DNA of 64,000 nt from Bacteroidia bacterium (GCA_023151275.1 JAKLJI010000003.1:1-64000), one strand, 5' to 3'. Shown: positions 32,884 to 43,622, counted from the first letter of the stretch. A program made the numbers and translations. The notes: generated from the letters alone by a model not told the origin.

Positions 32884-34011
32884 TTATTTAATTCTTGCTG
32901 GTAGCGAAAAATAATCACCAACCATTTCCAGACCAGCGATTTGGGTGCTATCTTTTGCAATGAGGTTGCCTTTTTTGTCCCATACCCTAAGTTTGATTTC
33001 AGCATCTATGCTTTCGGGAATGCGCCTGTCCATTGCCCCTTGAACGGGAGCGTTTAATAGTCCTTTGGTATTTGATTTCACCTCCAGTTGAATGCGGTGT
33101 TTTCTGTCTTTGATATGAATAGCCAAGCGCGTTGAATCAAGAAATTCCAATTTTAAGCGACTGGAGCGGTAGGTAGCAAAGTTGTAGTTTTTTTGTTGGT
33201 GGTGAAAGAAACCTAAGAATCCGGTGAAGGATTTGCCGAGCCAAGGAATATTAGCCACCGAAAGCATGAAAGAACTTGAGGTATCGGAAAAATTATTGCT
33301 TTGCATCCAAATCCAGGAAGAAGGCATACTTGAGCCCCAATCTTTTTCAATATAGCCCTTTCCGTTTGAGAATTCGTGAACCTGATTCTGAATGGTTAAT
33401 GCTCCCTCCAACTGATGGCTGAGGCTAACAACGCCATGGTAACATTCCATAAAAGGTACGAAGCGGTACCAGCCCATAATGCCCGGATTCCAAACTCCAC
33501 CATGCGTGTATTTCACCGTATTTTTCATTTTAACAACCCCGAAAATTGGATATACTGAATCGGGAATGGCCAATGAAATGCTATCGCTTGAAAAATAATT
33601 TGCTCCTATTCTTACTGCAAATTTTTGGGTTGAAAACGAGAATTGCTCGATGGGAAAGGAGTAATAAGTTGTTGTGGCATTCACCCCATTGATTACTTGA
33701 ATAAAAGCATGTTGGGTTTTTCCATCTTTTGCGAGCGAGATGCCTGGAATTACGCTGAAAATTGATGAACCATTTTTAGAAACCATTTTAAAATACCAGC
33801 CTTCAAAGTAGGTTGACTTCCTCCTATTTCCTTGAAACAAATTGGTATTGAAAAGCTTTTTGAACCCATAAGCTGGAAGGAATTTGTGGTCGGAAAAGCG
33901 CTGCTCATCAGGCAGATTTTGCGCGATTCCCAGGTGAGGATTAATCAGATAAATAAGGCCAAAGACCAAAAAAAACCGAATTGCATATTTCTGTATTTTT
34001 CTCCTAAGCAT
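32884..34011 (-). CDS. tocopherol cyclase-like (lipocalin-fold) secreted protein
   Basis: STYFEGWYFKMVSKNGSSIFSVIPGISLAKDGKTQHAFIQVI and GKGYIEKDWGSSMPSSWIWMQSNNF resemble tocopherol cyclase family motifs. Confidence 0.6.
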   Translation of the reverse strand: MLRRKIQKYAIRFFLVFGLIYLINPHLGIAQNLPDEQRFSDHKFLPAYGFKKLFNTNLFQGNRRKSTYFEGWYFKMVSKNGSSIFSVIPGISLAKDGKTQHAFIQVINGVNATTTYYSFPIEQFSFSTQKFAVRIGANYFSSDSISLAIPDSVYPIFGVVKMKNTVKYTHGGVWNPGIMGWYRFVPFMECYHGVVSLSHQLEGALTIQNQVHEFSNGKGYIEKDWGSSMPSSWIWMQSNNFSDTSSSFMLSVANIPWLGKSFTGFLGFFHHQQKNYNFATYRSSRLKLEFLDSTRLAIHIKDRKHRIQLEVKSNTKGLLNAPVQGAMDRRIPESIDAEIKLRVWDKKGNLIAKDSTQIAGLEMVGDYFSLPARIK

Positions 34012-34549
34012 GTTTCATTTCGTTTTCAATTTTGTACCAAAACAAAGGTTCATCTTCAAAGAATCCCTCCCCAATTTGGTGCATTCCAATTTTCTTCAGA
34101 ATGGAATTTGAGGCCAAATTGTTTTGATGCGCGCAAGCAAAAATCTGATTGGACTTTAATTGATTGAATGCATATTGTTTGCTTGCAAAGGCATTTTCTG
34201 TGGCATAACCATTTCCCCAAAACCGGCGTAACAAGCGGTAGCCTAAGTCGAAATATGGAGCTTCAACAAATCCGGACTCCATTACTTTTTTCAAACCTCC
34301 CCAACCCACAAATTCTCCCGTTTCTTTTTCTACAATTGCCCATCTGCCAATTCCCAATTCCCGGTATTGTTGTTGAACAAAGCGAATCACCTGGGCCGCT
34401 TCCTCGCGACTAACAATGGGCTTATTGCCAAGATAGCGATGAACTTCGGGGTCTGAATCCAATTCAAACATCGCTTCAAGGTCGTTTTCTTGAAGCGGAC
34501 GGTAGATTAATCGGTTTGATTCTGCGTATAGATTAAGTTTCATGGGCAT
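34004..34549 (-). CDS. GNAT family N-acetyltransferase (RimJ/RimL type)
   Basis: NRLIYRPLQENDLEAMFELDSDPEVHRYLG; LGYRLLRRFWGNGYATENAFASKQYAF. Confidence 0.88.
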   Translation of the reverse strand: MPMKLNLYAESNRLIYRPLQENDLEAMFELDSDPEVHRYLGNKPIVSREEAAQVIRFVQQQYRELGIGRWAIVEKETGEFVGWGGLKKVMESGFVEAPYFDLGYRLLRRFWGNGYATENAFASKQYAFNQLKSNQIFACAHQNNLASNSILKKIGMHQIGEGFFEDEPLFWYKIENEMKHA

Positions 34550-34612
34550 TCCTTGGGGATTAGCGAATGTATTGCAGGAACAGGCAAAAGGTAATCAAAA
34601 ATTGCATTCAAG

Positions 34613-35740
34613 TTATCTGACTCCTCTGGTTTCAACTTGCTTCTTTTTAAACTCGAGTTTGGCTATTCGTCCTGCCCCACCACTAAAGTAAACGGCTGTT
34701 CCTCTTTTGGCCTGCCTTACGGCATGAAAACCAATTGAACTAACCGAAAACCAGTTCTTTTCAACACCCTGATTCTGGCAAAAATCAACACCTGATGGTC
34801 CGGCGCAAATTAATTCCATGTTTTTAAGGCATTCAACGGCTGAGCGATATCCTGAAGGGTGTGAAACAAATTTTCCGCGAAACCAAAGAGGAGGATTTAG
34901 CCTATACCAAGCCGAACTTACCAATTCGGTTGCGGTATCTTGCAGGTAATCGCCGCCAACAAAACAAAACAGGTTCTCGTTCAAGGGGTCTTTTGGAACC
35001 GGAGCGAAGGAAAAACAGCCTTGGGATGCTTTCCCTTTTACAATGGATATGGGTTCAATAAGCCAACTATTTCTCCGTTTTGAGAAATAGAAAAAACGTG
35101 AATCGGAGCCGCCACTTACAAAGGCAAAATCGCCATTGGGAAGGCATCGAATGGCAGTACCGCTTGCAGCAAAACAAGCTTCACCCGGCAATGCATCCGG
35201 ACGCAACTCTTCCGGCATTTCTGTCCAGGTTTTGCCCCCGTCTTTGGTTCGATAAATGAGAAATTTTCCGTGGATTGGGTCGCCAAGCAGAACCCCATCA
35301 AAGGCATTCCAAAAATCCATGCCATCCAAAAAAACAGCTGAATCAGAGAAGCGCAGGCTTTCATTCCAGGTTTTACCGCCATTATTGCTGGTTAAAACCA
35401 GGGCAGGAAAGCCTGAACTCATCATTACCAATCTTCCGGGCCTTAACACCTCAATATCCCGAAAATCGGATTTAGGATAAGCAGGCAGCTGCTTTAATTT
35501 CCAGGTAATGCCATCTTCCATCAGTCCAAAAACACCCTGTGTACCAGAAACAGCGAGGTATTTATCGGAATACACGGAAAGGCCACGCAAAGATAGTTTG
35601 CGCAATTGAATGGGGCCATCCACCAGGTACTTGCTGCTATCGAACAAAACTATACTGGGTTCGATAACGGTTTTGGTTTGAGCCAGCAAAGCCCCTTGAA
35701 AAAGAAATACTAGAAAAAAGATTAAACTAACTCGCGGCAT
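34613..35740 (-). CDS. secreted BNR/YCF48-like beta-propeller protein
   Basis: ALVLTSNNGGKTWNESLRF, IYRTKDGGKTWTEMPE (Asp-box-like repeats). Confidence 0.75.
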   Translation of the reverse strand: MPRVSLIFFLVFLFQGALLAQTKTVIEPSIVLFDSSKYLVDGPIQLRKLSLRGLSVYSDKYLAVSGTQGVFGLMEDGITWKLKQLPAYPKSDFRDIEVLRPGRLVMMSSGFPALVLTSNNGGKTWNESLRFSDSAVFLDGMDFWNAFDGVLLGDPIHGKFLIYRTKDGGKTWTEMPEELRPDALPGEACFAASGTAIRCLPNGDFAFVSGGSDSRFFYFSKRRNSWLIEPISIVKGKASQGCFSFAPVPKDPLNENLFCFVGGDYLQDTATELVSSAWYRLNPPLWFRGKFVSHPSGYRSAVECLKNMELICAGPSGVDFCQNQGVEKNWFSVSSIGFHAVRQAKRGTAVYFSGGAGRIAKLEFKKKQVETRGVR

Positions 35741-35772
35741 AAATCAAAAATAAGATTCTTTACCTTGAGCCC

Positions 35773-36576
35773 ATGAAATCAAATTGGATACTTTTTGCCG
35801 TCCTATTCTTTTTGGCCTGTAGCAATGAACAGAGTACCATGCACGATCCTTACTCCTACAAGGAGTTCGGGGGGTCAGAGCCCGTAACTGAACAAGCAAA
35901 TTCAAGCAATGGATTTTCTGGCAACTGGTATAGGAATAAGCCATTTGAGAATGCAAGCCTGGAAATTTTTGATGAGAATCCAGACGGGTTTCGCTTCAAA
36001 CTGGTATCAGAATATGGAGCCAATACTACGCAGCTTGAAGGGAAAGCCATGATTGATGAACAAGGAAATGGCTTCTACTCGGGCAGTGAATTTGGATTAT
36101 GTGAGCTACGCTTTATTCGCAAACCCGAATTTATTGAAGTTGCTTACATACACCGGGATTGTGGAACTGCAATGGGCGTTGTTTTCAATGGAAAATTCAA
36201 AGCTCAAGCCCCTAGTCAGGATACCCGAAGCCTGAAACAATTGGGCTTGGTTCAAACCAAAGAACAAGAAGAGCAAATGAAAACACTATTAGGAAACTCA
36301 ATCAAGCTACTTCGGGAAACGGCCCACCAGGTTGCAGAAATTGGCACCGATTCTGAAACCGGAGCCAGAATTTTGAAAGTAGGCGTGGCTGGCATGTACG
36401 ACCAAATGCAGGCAAGAGTGCTGCTAAAAAACGAGGAGATTTGGGTAGCTTGTATGGATGCCGAAAGCAACCAAATCCTCTATTTTACCAATGTTGAGGA
36501 ATGGAAACAGCGTGCACCTGAATCTATTCGTACCTTTGCCGCTGAGTATCCCGAATTAACACATACCGGTTTCTAA
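35773..36576 (+). CDS. putative lipoprotein, unknown function
   Basis: MKSNWILFAVLFFLACSNEQS lipobox; overlaps the following gene start. Confidence 0.7.
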   Translation: MKSNWILFAVLFFLACSNEQSTMHDPYSYKEFGGSEPVTEQANSSNGFSGNWYRNKPFENASLEIFDENPDGFRFKLVSEYGANTTQLEGKAMIDEQGNGFYSGSEFGLCELRFIRKPEFIEVAYIHRDCGTAMGVVFNGKFKAQAPSQDTRSLKQLGLVQTKEQEEQMKTLLGNSIKLLRETAHQVAEIGTDSETGARILKVGVAGMYDQMQARVLLKNEEIWVACMDAESNQILYFTNVEEWKQRAPESIRTFAAEYPELTHTGF

Positions 36577-37007
36577 TGGCCCGCATCAAATTACAAGCAC
36601 CCGAGCAGTTTGACTTCAGCACAACTCTTGAAGTTCGTATTTCCGACATCAACTACGGCAACCACCTGAGTAACGATGCCTACCTCAGTTTGATGCATGA
36701 AGCCCGCATGCGATTCTTTGCCAGTTTGGGCTGGTCTGAAAAGAATCTAGCAGGTGCATCGGTTATCATGGGAGATGTTGCCATTGTGTACAAAAAAGAA
36801 TGCTTTTACGGCGATACTTTGCGCGTTGACCTGGCAGTTACCGAGCTAGGAGGACGCAGTTTTGATTTATTTTACCGCTTAAGCAAGCAAGATGGAACCT
36901 TGGCTTGCGAAGCAAAAACCGGAATGGTTTGTTTTGATTATCAAGCAGGGAAAACGGTTGCTGTTCCTGCCGATTTTAAAAACACCTTTCCCCATTTACT
37001 GATATGA
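36576..37007 (+). CDS. acyl-CoA thioesterase-like (hotdog/4HBT) protein
   Basis: TLEVRISDINYGNHLSNDAYLSLMHEARMRFFASLGW. Confidence 0.85.
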   Translation: MARIKLQAPEQFDFSTTLEVRISDINYGNHLSNDAYLSLMHEARMRFFASLGWSEKNLAGASVIMGDVAIVYKKECFYGDTLRVDLAVTELGGRSFDLFYRLSKQDGTLACEAKTGMVCFDYQAGKTVAVPADFKNTFPHLLI

Positions 37008-39247
37008 GAAGACAAGCAAATCCAGGTATTTTAAAAAATAAGATTCAGAAAATTTTTCTGGCTGTTGGCCGAAAAGCACTGAACTACAAACAGGTGGCAG
37101 CCCGCCTGGAAAAAGAAAGCAGCGAAGACCGCAACAAGATTATTGCGGCCATGAAGCAGCTTGAAAAAGAAGGGGTAATTGAAGAAATTGATACCGGCAG
37201 ATTCACCATCACTTTTGTGCATCAATTCCTTGAAGGCAAAATGGAAATGACTCAAAACAGGGCCGGATTTATGATTCCTGACGATGGCTCGGAAGACATT
37301 TACATTGCTCCTGATTTTATGAATACGGCCTTGAATGGGGACCGGGTAAAAGTGAGTTTGCTGGCTCAAAGAAGCGGTGCACGCAGAGCAGGAGAAGTGG
37401 TTGAAGTGTTGAAACGGGACCGCGAACAGTTTGTTGGCGTATTGCAAGTGCATGCCTATTATGGATTTGTAGTTACCGACGATAAGAAAATGAATATCGA
37501 CATTTTCGTTCCTAAAGAATTGTTTAACGGAGCGAAGAATGGCGATAAGGTGATTGCTCGCATTCTCAACTGGTCGGAAGATGGCAACCATCCCGAAGGT
37601 GAAATACTAGCCGTGCTTGGCAAGCCCGGAGAACATGAAACCGAAATGAATGCCATTGTCGCGGAGTTTGGGTTTGCATCTAAGTTTCCACCCGAAGTGG
37701 AAGCCGAAGCCAATGCCATTCCTACGGGCATAAGCAAAGAAGAAATTGCATCGCGTCGCGACTTCAGAAAAACACTCACCTTCACCATTGACCCGGAAGA
37801 TGCTAAAGATTTTGACGATGCCATTTCATTCAAAGCACTCAAAGATGGTTGGTACGAAGTAGGTGTTCATATTGCAGACGTTTCACATTATGTGAGAAAA
37901 GGTTCTCAACTCGACCAGGAAGCCATACGCAGAGGAACATCGGTTTATTTGGTTGACAGAACCATTCCCATGTTGCCCGAAAAACTATCGAACAATTTAT
38001 GCTCGCTTAGGCCTAACGAAGATAAATTAACCTTTTCGGCAGTATTTGAAATGAATGATAAAGCCGAAATCAGAAATTCCTGGTTTGGCAAAACCATTAT
38101 CCATTCGGCACGTAGGTTTACCTACGAAGAAGCACAAACCCGCCTGGAAACAGGAGATGGAGATTTAGCCAATGAACTCGGCATTTTGAATGGTATGGCT
38201 AAAATTCTCAAGGAACAACGCTTCTCCAAAGGCGCCATAAGCTTTGAAACGCAGGAAGTAAAATTCAGGCTGGATGCCAATTTTAAACCGGTAGATGTTT
38301 ACCTGAAAGTGCGCAAAGATGCCCATAAACTCATCGAAGAATTTATGCTATTGGCCAACCGAAAAGTGGCAGAATATGTAAGCAAAATGGGCAACAAAGA
38401 GCATCCCAAAACTTTTGTTTACCGTGTACATGAAGAACCCGGAGAAGATAAGTTAACACAATTTAACTTGTTTGCATCTCGCTTTGGCTACCGCATTCAA
38501 ACCAGCGGCATAAAAGCCATTGCCCAAAGCTTTAACAGGTTATTGGAAGAAGTTGAAGGCAAGCCCGAACAAAACCTAGTGCAATCGCAGGCCATTCGGA
38601 CCATGAGCAAGGCGTATTATACCACCAAGAAAACCATACACTACGGCCTCGCTTTCGACCATTATACCCATTTCACTTCGCCCATTCGGCGTTATCCGGA
38701 TTTGATTGCACACCGACTTTTGTTTGATTACCTCAACAAAGGGCAATCGGCATCCGAAAAGGAAATTGAAGACCTGTGCAAACAATCGTCGGCCATGGAA
38801 GTAAAAGCCGCAGATGCAGAACGAGCCAGCGTTAGGTACAAGCAGGTTGAATACATTTCTGATTTTATTGGTGAAGAATTTGAGGGCATTATTTCAGGCG
38901 TTACCGATTGGGGACTCTATGTTGAAATAAGTCAATTCAGAGCCGAAGGCTTGGTACGCATTCAGAACCTAGGCTCTGATTACTACGAATACGACGAAAT
39001 AAACAAGTGTATTTTGGGAAAGAGCAGCCGTAAAAAATGGCAATTGGGCGATCCGCTCAAGGTGCTGGTGGTTGCAGCTGATGTATTCAAACGACAGATT
39101 GATTTAGCATTGGTTGATGAAGACATTCGCAAAGCCTTCAAAAGCAGCTTTGATCAACGCATGAAATCGGGCGCCAAACGCAAGAAAGAATCAGCTCGCT
39201 CCGGCAAAGCCGGAGCGCGCAAATCCTCCGGAAAACGTAAACGCTAA
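37004..39247 (+). CDS. rnr: ribonuclease R
   Basis: RNB: TFTIDPEDAKDFDDAISFKAL, HYTHFTSPIRRYPDLIAHRLL; C-term S1 domain and basic tail. Confidence 0.95.
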   Translation: MRRQANPGILKNKIQKIFLAVGRKALNYKQVAARLEKESSEDRNKIIAAMKQLEKEGVIEEIDTGRFTITFVHQFLEGKMEMTQNRAGFMIPDDGSEDIYIAPDFMNTALNGDRVKVSLLAQRSGARRAGEVVEVLKRDREQFVGVLQVHAYYGFVVTDDKKMNIDIFVPKELFNGAKNGDKVIARILNWSEDGNHPEGEILAVLGKPGEHETEMNAIVAEFGFASKFPPEVEAEANAIPTGISKEEIASRRDFRKTLTFTIDPEDAKDFDDAISFKALKDGWYEVGVHIADVSHYVRKGSQLDQEAIRRGTSVYLVDRTIPMLPEKLSNNLCSLRPNEDKLTFSAVFEMNDKAEIRNSWFGKTIIHSARRFTYEEAQTRLETGDGDLANELGILNGMAKILKEQRFSKGAISFETQEVKFRLDANFKPVDVYLKVRKDAHKLIEEFMLLANRKVAEYVSKMGNKEHPKTFVYRVHEEPGEDKLTQFNLFASRFGYRIQTSGIKAIAQSFNRLLEEVEGKPEQNLVQSQAIRTMSKAYYTTKKTIHYGLAFDHYTHFTSPIRRYPDLIAHRLLFDYLNKGQSASEKEIEDLCKQSSAMEVKAADAERASVRYKQVEYISDFIGEEFEGIISGVTDWGLYVEISQFRAEGLVRIQNLGSDYYEYDEINKCILGKSSRKKWQLGDPLKVLVVAADVFKRQIDLALVDEDIRKAFKSSFDQRMKSGAKRKKESARSGKAGARKSSGKRKR

Positions 39248-40224
39248 TGCCGCTGATTGAATCCAATTTCAGAGGAAATAAATTTATCCGAAACGGGCAT
39301 TTGGAAACCATGCTTCCCGCCCTGTTCCGCAAGGTAAAAAGCACCTATTCCCGTTTTCGACTCGAACTTGAAGATGGAGACTTTATGGATTTGGATTGCA
39401 TTCATCAACCCAAACCTGATGCACCCATTTTGGTATTATTTCACGGACTTGAAGGAAGCTCCCAATCGCAATACATGCTGGGATTTTCTAGGATGTTTAG
39501 TCAACTCAACTACCGAATTGTTGCCGTCAATTTCCGCTCGTGCAGCGGTGAAATGAATCGGCTTATTCGTTCCTACAATGCCGGTGTTACCGAGGATATT
39601 CACCGCGTGATGCAGTGGATCAGGAGCCATTATGAAGATGCTTCTGTTTACGCGCTGGGATTTAGTTTAGGCGGAAATGCCCTGTTGAAATATGCCTGCG
39701 ATGGCAACTATGTTTTGCCTGAAAATCTTGTTAAAGTAGCGGCAGTTTCATCTCCGGTTGATTTGGCAGCAGGAGCCAAAAAACTTGAACAAGTTCAAAA
39801 CCGGATATACCTGCAACGCTTTCTGAACAGCCTGAATAAAAAGATTCTTTACAAAGCCAATCAGTTTCCAGGTGAAATCAATACCAAAGGCATTAATCAA
39901 TTAAAAACCTTTACCGAATGGGATAGCCGATTTACGGCACCATTGCACGGGTACCGCGATGCTAATGATTATTATTTGCAATGCAGTGCCCTGCAATTTC
40001 TTGGCCAAGCATTCATTCCAACCTTGTTACTCAATGCCCAAAACGACCCTTTTTTAGCTCCGGAATGTTTTCCGTATGAAATTGCCAAAGGCTCATCCCG
40101 GTTTTACTTTGAAGCTCCACAGGCTGGCGGTCATGTAGGATTTGCCATGCAAGGCATACAAGGAGCATATTATTCCGAGCAACGTATCCTCGAATTTTTT
40201 AAAAGTTCAGGACCTTTCGCTTAG
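39247..40224 (+). CDS. YheT-family alpha/beta hydrolase
   Basis: NGHLETMLPALFRK, PILVLFHGLEGSSQSQYMLGF, ALGFSLGGNALLKY. Confidence 0.88.
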   Translation: MPLIESNFRGNKFIRNGHLETMLPALFRKVKSTYSRFRLELEDGDFMDLDCIHQPKPDAPILVLFHGLEGSSQSQYMLGFSRMFSQLNYRIVAVNFRSCSGEMNRLIRSYNAGVTEDIHRVMQWIRSHYEDASVYALGFSLGGNALLKYACDGNYVLPENLVKVAAVSSPVDLAAGAKKLEQVQNRIYLQRFLNSLNKKILYKANQFPGEINTKGINQLKTFTEWDSRFTAPLHGYRDANDYYLQCSALQFLGQAFIPTLLLNAQNDPFLAPECFPYEIAKGSSRFYFEAPQAGGHVGFAMQGIQGAYYSEQRILEFFKSSGPFA

Positions 40225-40245
40225 TTTTGAAACTTATCTCATTTC

Positions 40246-41214
40246 ATGAAACCTTATTCCGAATACCTCCAGCGCATCAATACAGCCATTGAACAAGCCA
40301 ATTATGGACAATACCCCGACGAACTGTATGCCCCAATACGGTATATGATGTCACTCGGCGGAAAACGTTTGAGGCCCATATTGACTCTTATGGCCTGCGA
40401 TTTGTTTGGCAGCGATTCGGAAAAGGCTGTCCCAGCGGCATTGGCGGTTGAGGTCTTTCATAATTTCACCCTGGTTCATGATGATATTATGGACAATGCA
40501 CCCTTGCGTCGCGGCAAGGAAACTGTTTACAAAAAATGGAATATGCCAGTGGCCATTCTGGCTGGTGATTTGATGATGATTAAGGCAACCGATTTTCTCT
40601 GCGAAACCGACACCCCGCGCTTAAAAGAGCTCATCACCTTATTCAATACAACCGCGCGTGAAGTTTGCGAAGGGCAGCAAATCGACATGAACTTTGAGAC
40701 CCAAAATCAGGTTAAACACGAGGAGTACATCCACATGATTACCCTGAAAACTGCTGTTCTTTTAGGAGCTGCACTTAAGTTGGGGGCCCTTGTTGCAGGG
40801 GCTTCAGACAGCGATGCGGAGCATATTTACGAATTTGGCAAGAACACAGGCATTGCGTTTCAAATTCAGGATGATATACTTGATAGCTTTGGAGATGGCA
40901 GCTTAACCGGTAAAAAAGTAGGCGGCGATATTGCAGCCAACAAAAAAACCTTGTTGCTTATTGAGTTGCTGGAAAGTGTACACAAAGACGATAAAAAGGT
41001 ACTCGACGAGCTGTTAAAAATGCCCGATAGCGATGAGAAAATTCAGGGCGTATTGGCCTTGTACACCAAGTACCAAATTCGCGAATTTGCCGAGCTAAAA
41101 AAACAGACCTATTTCAACCTGGCACTGAAAAACTTATCCAAAATTCAGGCCAAGCCCGAAAGCAAGCAAGTACTCGAAAGCATGGCCATCAACCTGATGG
41201 AACGCTTATCCTAA
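40246..41214 (+). CDS. polyprenyl synthetase (trans-isoprenyl diphosphate synthase)
   Basis: GGKRLRPILTLMACDL; FTLVHDDIMDNAPLRRGKETVY; FQIQDDILDSFGD. Confidence 0.93.
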   Translation: MKPYSEYLQRINTAIEQANYGQYPDELYAPIRYMMSLGGKRLRPILTLMACDLFGSDSEKAVPAALAVEVFHNFTLVHDDIMDNAPLRRGKETVYKKWNMPVAILAGDLMMIKATDFLCETDTPRLKELITLFNTTAREVCEGQQIDMNFETQNQVKHEEYIHMITLKTAVLLGAALKLGALVAGASDSDAEHIYEFGKNTGIAFQIQDDILDSFGDGSLTGKKVGGDIAANKKTLLLIELLESVHKDDKKVLDELLKMPDSDEKIQGVLALYTKYQIREFAELKKQTYFNLALKNLSKIQAKPESKQVLESMAINLMERLS

Positions 41215-41239
41215 AATCGTTTCCAACTCGTTTATTTGG

Positions 41240-41440
41240 GCCTGGCCCGCTATTCCACGTTCATTCCCCTTCACATAACCGTGCAGCGTGCCGGGCTTTT
41301 TGCTTGTACTCCGTGGTCGCCTGCTTTGTCCTGTAATGCGCTGTCAGGGCTTCCGCTGGTCGCCTGCCATCCCAAACAGGCCATGCGCATTCGTCCTACG
41401 GGGTACCGCTTCAATCCCTCAGGCGTGGCGGTTAAAAAAA
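41240..41440 (-). ncRNA. structured GC-rich intergenic element, candidate structured RNA, copy 2
   Basis: Minus strand TGAGGGATTGAAGCGGTACCCCGTA shares its core with copy 1; internal pairings AATGCGC...GCGCATT and GCCTG...CAGGC. Confidence 0.45.
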
Positions 41441-41517
41441 GCAAATCTTCATCCTGAATTTGAAGGCCTGTTTACAATTAAGCATGCAATCAGCTTAATC
41501 TAACTACATTTGGAATT

Positions 41518-42315
41518 ATGGAAAACCAAGAAGCCTTTCAAATCAATCAAAATAGCTGGAACAAACGTGCAGAAGCACATTTACATAGTTCCTTTTACGA
41601 TACGCAAGGTTTCTTGGCTGGAAAGAATATGCTAAACCCCATTGAATTGGAATTGCTTGGACCAATTCAAGGACAAAAACTTGCCCATTTGCAATGCCAT
41701 TTCGGACTTGATACCTTAAGCCTTGAGCGCCTTGGAGCAAGCTGCACAGGTATTGATTTCTCAGAGCAGGCGATAACTCAGGCCCGGGACCTTGCCTTAC
41801 AAGCAGGCTTGAAAACTGAGTTCCGATTGCACAATGTAGTTGAACTGCCCACTGACCTAAACGGCGAATTTGATATCGTCTTCACATCTTATGGAACCAT
41901 TGGCTGGTTACCCGATTTGAAGCCCTGGGCAGAAGGCATTGCCAGAATTTTAAAACCGGGCGGTCGCTTTGTTTTGGTGGAGTTCCATCCTGTAGTTTGG
42001 ATGTTTGATAACGATTTTACACATATTGCTTATAGCTACTTCAACAAAGAAACCATTGTTGAAAATGAATCGGGCTCGTATGCAGATTCAAACAAGGACC
42101 ATGCCTACCAAAGCATCAGTTGGAATCATGCGCTGGAAGAGGTGTTTACGGCCTTGCAAAATGCCGGTTTGCGTATGAACGCTTTTCAGGAATTTGATTA
42201 TTCACCCTACCCTTGCTTCAATAAAGTAAAGGAAACAAAGCACGGGCAATATCAACTGGAAGGCCTGGAAGGAAAAATTCCGATGGTTTATGGATGCAGT
42301 TGGGAAAATAAATAG
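41518..42315 (+). CDS. class I SAM-dependent methyltransferase
   Basis: GQKLAHLQCHFGLDTLSLERLGASCTGIDFSEQAI; ILKPGGRFVLVEFHP. Confidence 0.9.
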   Translation: MENQEAFQINQNSWNKRAEAHLHSSFYDTQGFLAGKNMLNPIELELLGPIQGQKLAHLQCHFGLDTLSLERLGASCTGIDFSEQAITQARDLALQAGLKTEFRLHNVVELPTDLNGEFDIVFTSYGTIGWLPDLKPWAEGIARILKPGGRFVLVEFHPVVWMFDNDFTHIAYSYFNKETIVENESGSYADSNKDHAYQSISWNHALEEVFTALQNAGLRMNAFQEFDYSPYPCFNKVKETKHGQYQLEGLEGKIPMVYGCSWENK

Positions 42316-42385
42316 GCTTTAATTTCCTTCAAATTCTCAACAAGAATTCTGGTTCATAGGACCCTGTAGGAAATGGAGAAATTAA

Positions 42386-42466
42386 TGCCAAGGGCAAAGA
42401 GCCAATAGCAAAAGGCCCTCCATTCAAAATCGTTCACGCAATCAAAGCCATCGCCAATAGCCATCG
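42386..42466 (+). repeat. left arm of imperfect inverted repeat flanking gmd-fcl
   Basis: gccaagggcaaagag...aaaatcgttcacgcaatc...catcgccaatagccat; see matching right arm on opposite strand. Confidence 0.6.
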
Positions 42467-42479
42467 CCATAGCTGCTTG

Positions 42480-43622
42480 CTAATAATCGATGCTCAGTGG
42501 TTTATTGAAGCCTGCTTGCTTCAAAAACTCTTCCTTTTTCATGAGTTGCAGGTCTGAATGCACCATGTCTTTTACCAAGGCAGGCAAATCGTATTTGGGC
42601 TTCCAATTCAACTTGGTTTGCGCTTTGGTTGGGTCGCCTATTAGCAAATCAACTTCGGTTGGACGGTAATAACGAGGATCAACACAAACGATTTCTTTTC
42701 CAATAGGAACATGTTCCTCCTGAATACCCATGGCTGCCAATCTTTCTGAATCAACACTACTAATCCAGCCAATTTCATCTTCAGCTGAGCCCTTGAATTC
42801 AACAACAATACCCAATTCAGCAAAAGCCATTTTTACAAAGTCACGAATACGTGTGGTAATTCCTGTTGCAATTACAAAGTCTTCTGGCTTTTCTTGTTGA
42901 AGAATCAACCACATGGCCTCCACGTAATCTTTGGCATGGCCCCAATCGCGCTGGGCATCAAGATTTCCCAGGTAAAGCTTGTCTTGCAAACCGAGAGCAA
43001 TTTTTGCGGCAGCACGTGTAATTTTGCGCGTAACAAAGGTTTCTCCCCGGGTTGGACTTTCGTGATTGAAGAGAATTCCATTGCAGGCAAACATGTTATA
43101 GGCCTCCCGGTAGTTTACCGTAATCCAGTATCCATACAATTTTGCAACGGCATAAGGCGAGCGAGGATAGAAAGGTGTGGTTTCAGATTGAGGAACTGCC
43201 TGCACCAAGCCATAAAGCTCAGAGGTGGAAGCCTGATACACTTTTGTTTTTTGGGTAAGTCCCAGTAAACGTACCGCTTCCAATATGCGAAGGGTCCCAA
43301 TTCCATCGGCATTGGCTGTGTATTCCGGCGTTTCAAAACTCACATGCACATGACTCATGGCTGCAAGGTTATAAATTTCGTCGGGTTGCGTTTCCTGGAT
43401 AATGCGAATCAAATTGGTGCTATCAGTGAGGTCACCGTAATGCAACTTCATTCGTAGGTGCTTTTCGTGAGGATCTTGATAGAGATGATCAATTCGGTCT
43501 GTATTCAACAAACTACTTCTACGCTTTATTCCGTGAACGAAATAGCCTTTATTCAACAACAATTCGGCGAGGTAGGCGCCATCTTGACCCGTAATTCCGG
43601 TTATTAATGCAACTTTTGTCAT
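42480..43622 (-). CDS. gmd: GDP-mannose 4,6-dehydratase
   Basis: [50 protein letters not shown]. Confidence 0.96.
   Translation of the reverse strand: MTKVALITGITGQDGAYLAELLLNKGYFVHGIKRRSSLLNTDRIDHLYQDPHEKHLRMKLHYGDLTDSTNLIRIIQETQPDEIYNLAAMSHVHVSFETPEYTANADGIGTLRILEAVRLLGLTQKTKVYQASTSELYGLVQAVPQSETTPFYPRSPYAVAKLYGYWITVNYREAYNMFACNGILFNHESPTRGETFVTRKITRAAAKIALGLQDKLYLGNLDAQRDWGHAKDYVEAMWLILQQEKPEDFVIATGITTRIRDFVKMAFAELGIVVEFKGSAEDEIGWISSVDSERLAAMGIQEEHVPIGKEIVCVDPRYYRPTEVDLLIGDPTKAQTKLNWKPKYDLPALVKDMVHSDLQLMKKEEFLKQAGFNKPLSIDY

Noticed and set aside
37031-37591. 186-aa minus-strand ORF
   Set aside because: Antisense to rnr, whose RNase II family motifs are unambiguous.
41236-41503. Two overlapping plus-strand ORFs (73 and 71 aa)
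   Set aside because: They overlap the structured GC-rich element, have no recognisable domain, and match the kind of spurious ORF expected on such repeats.
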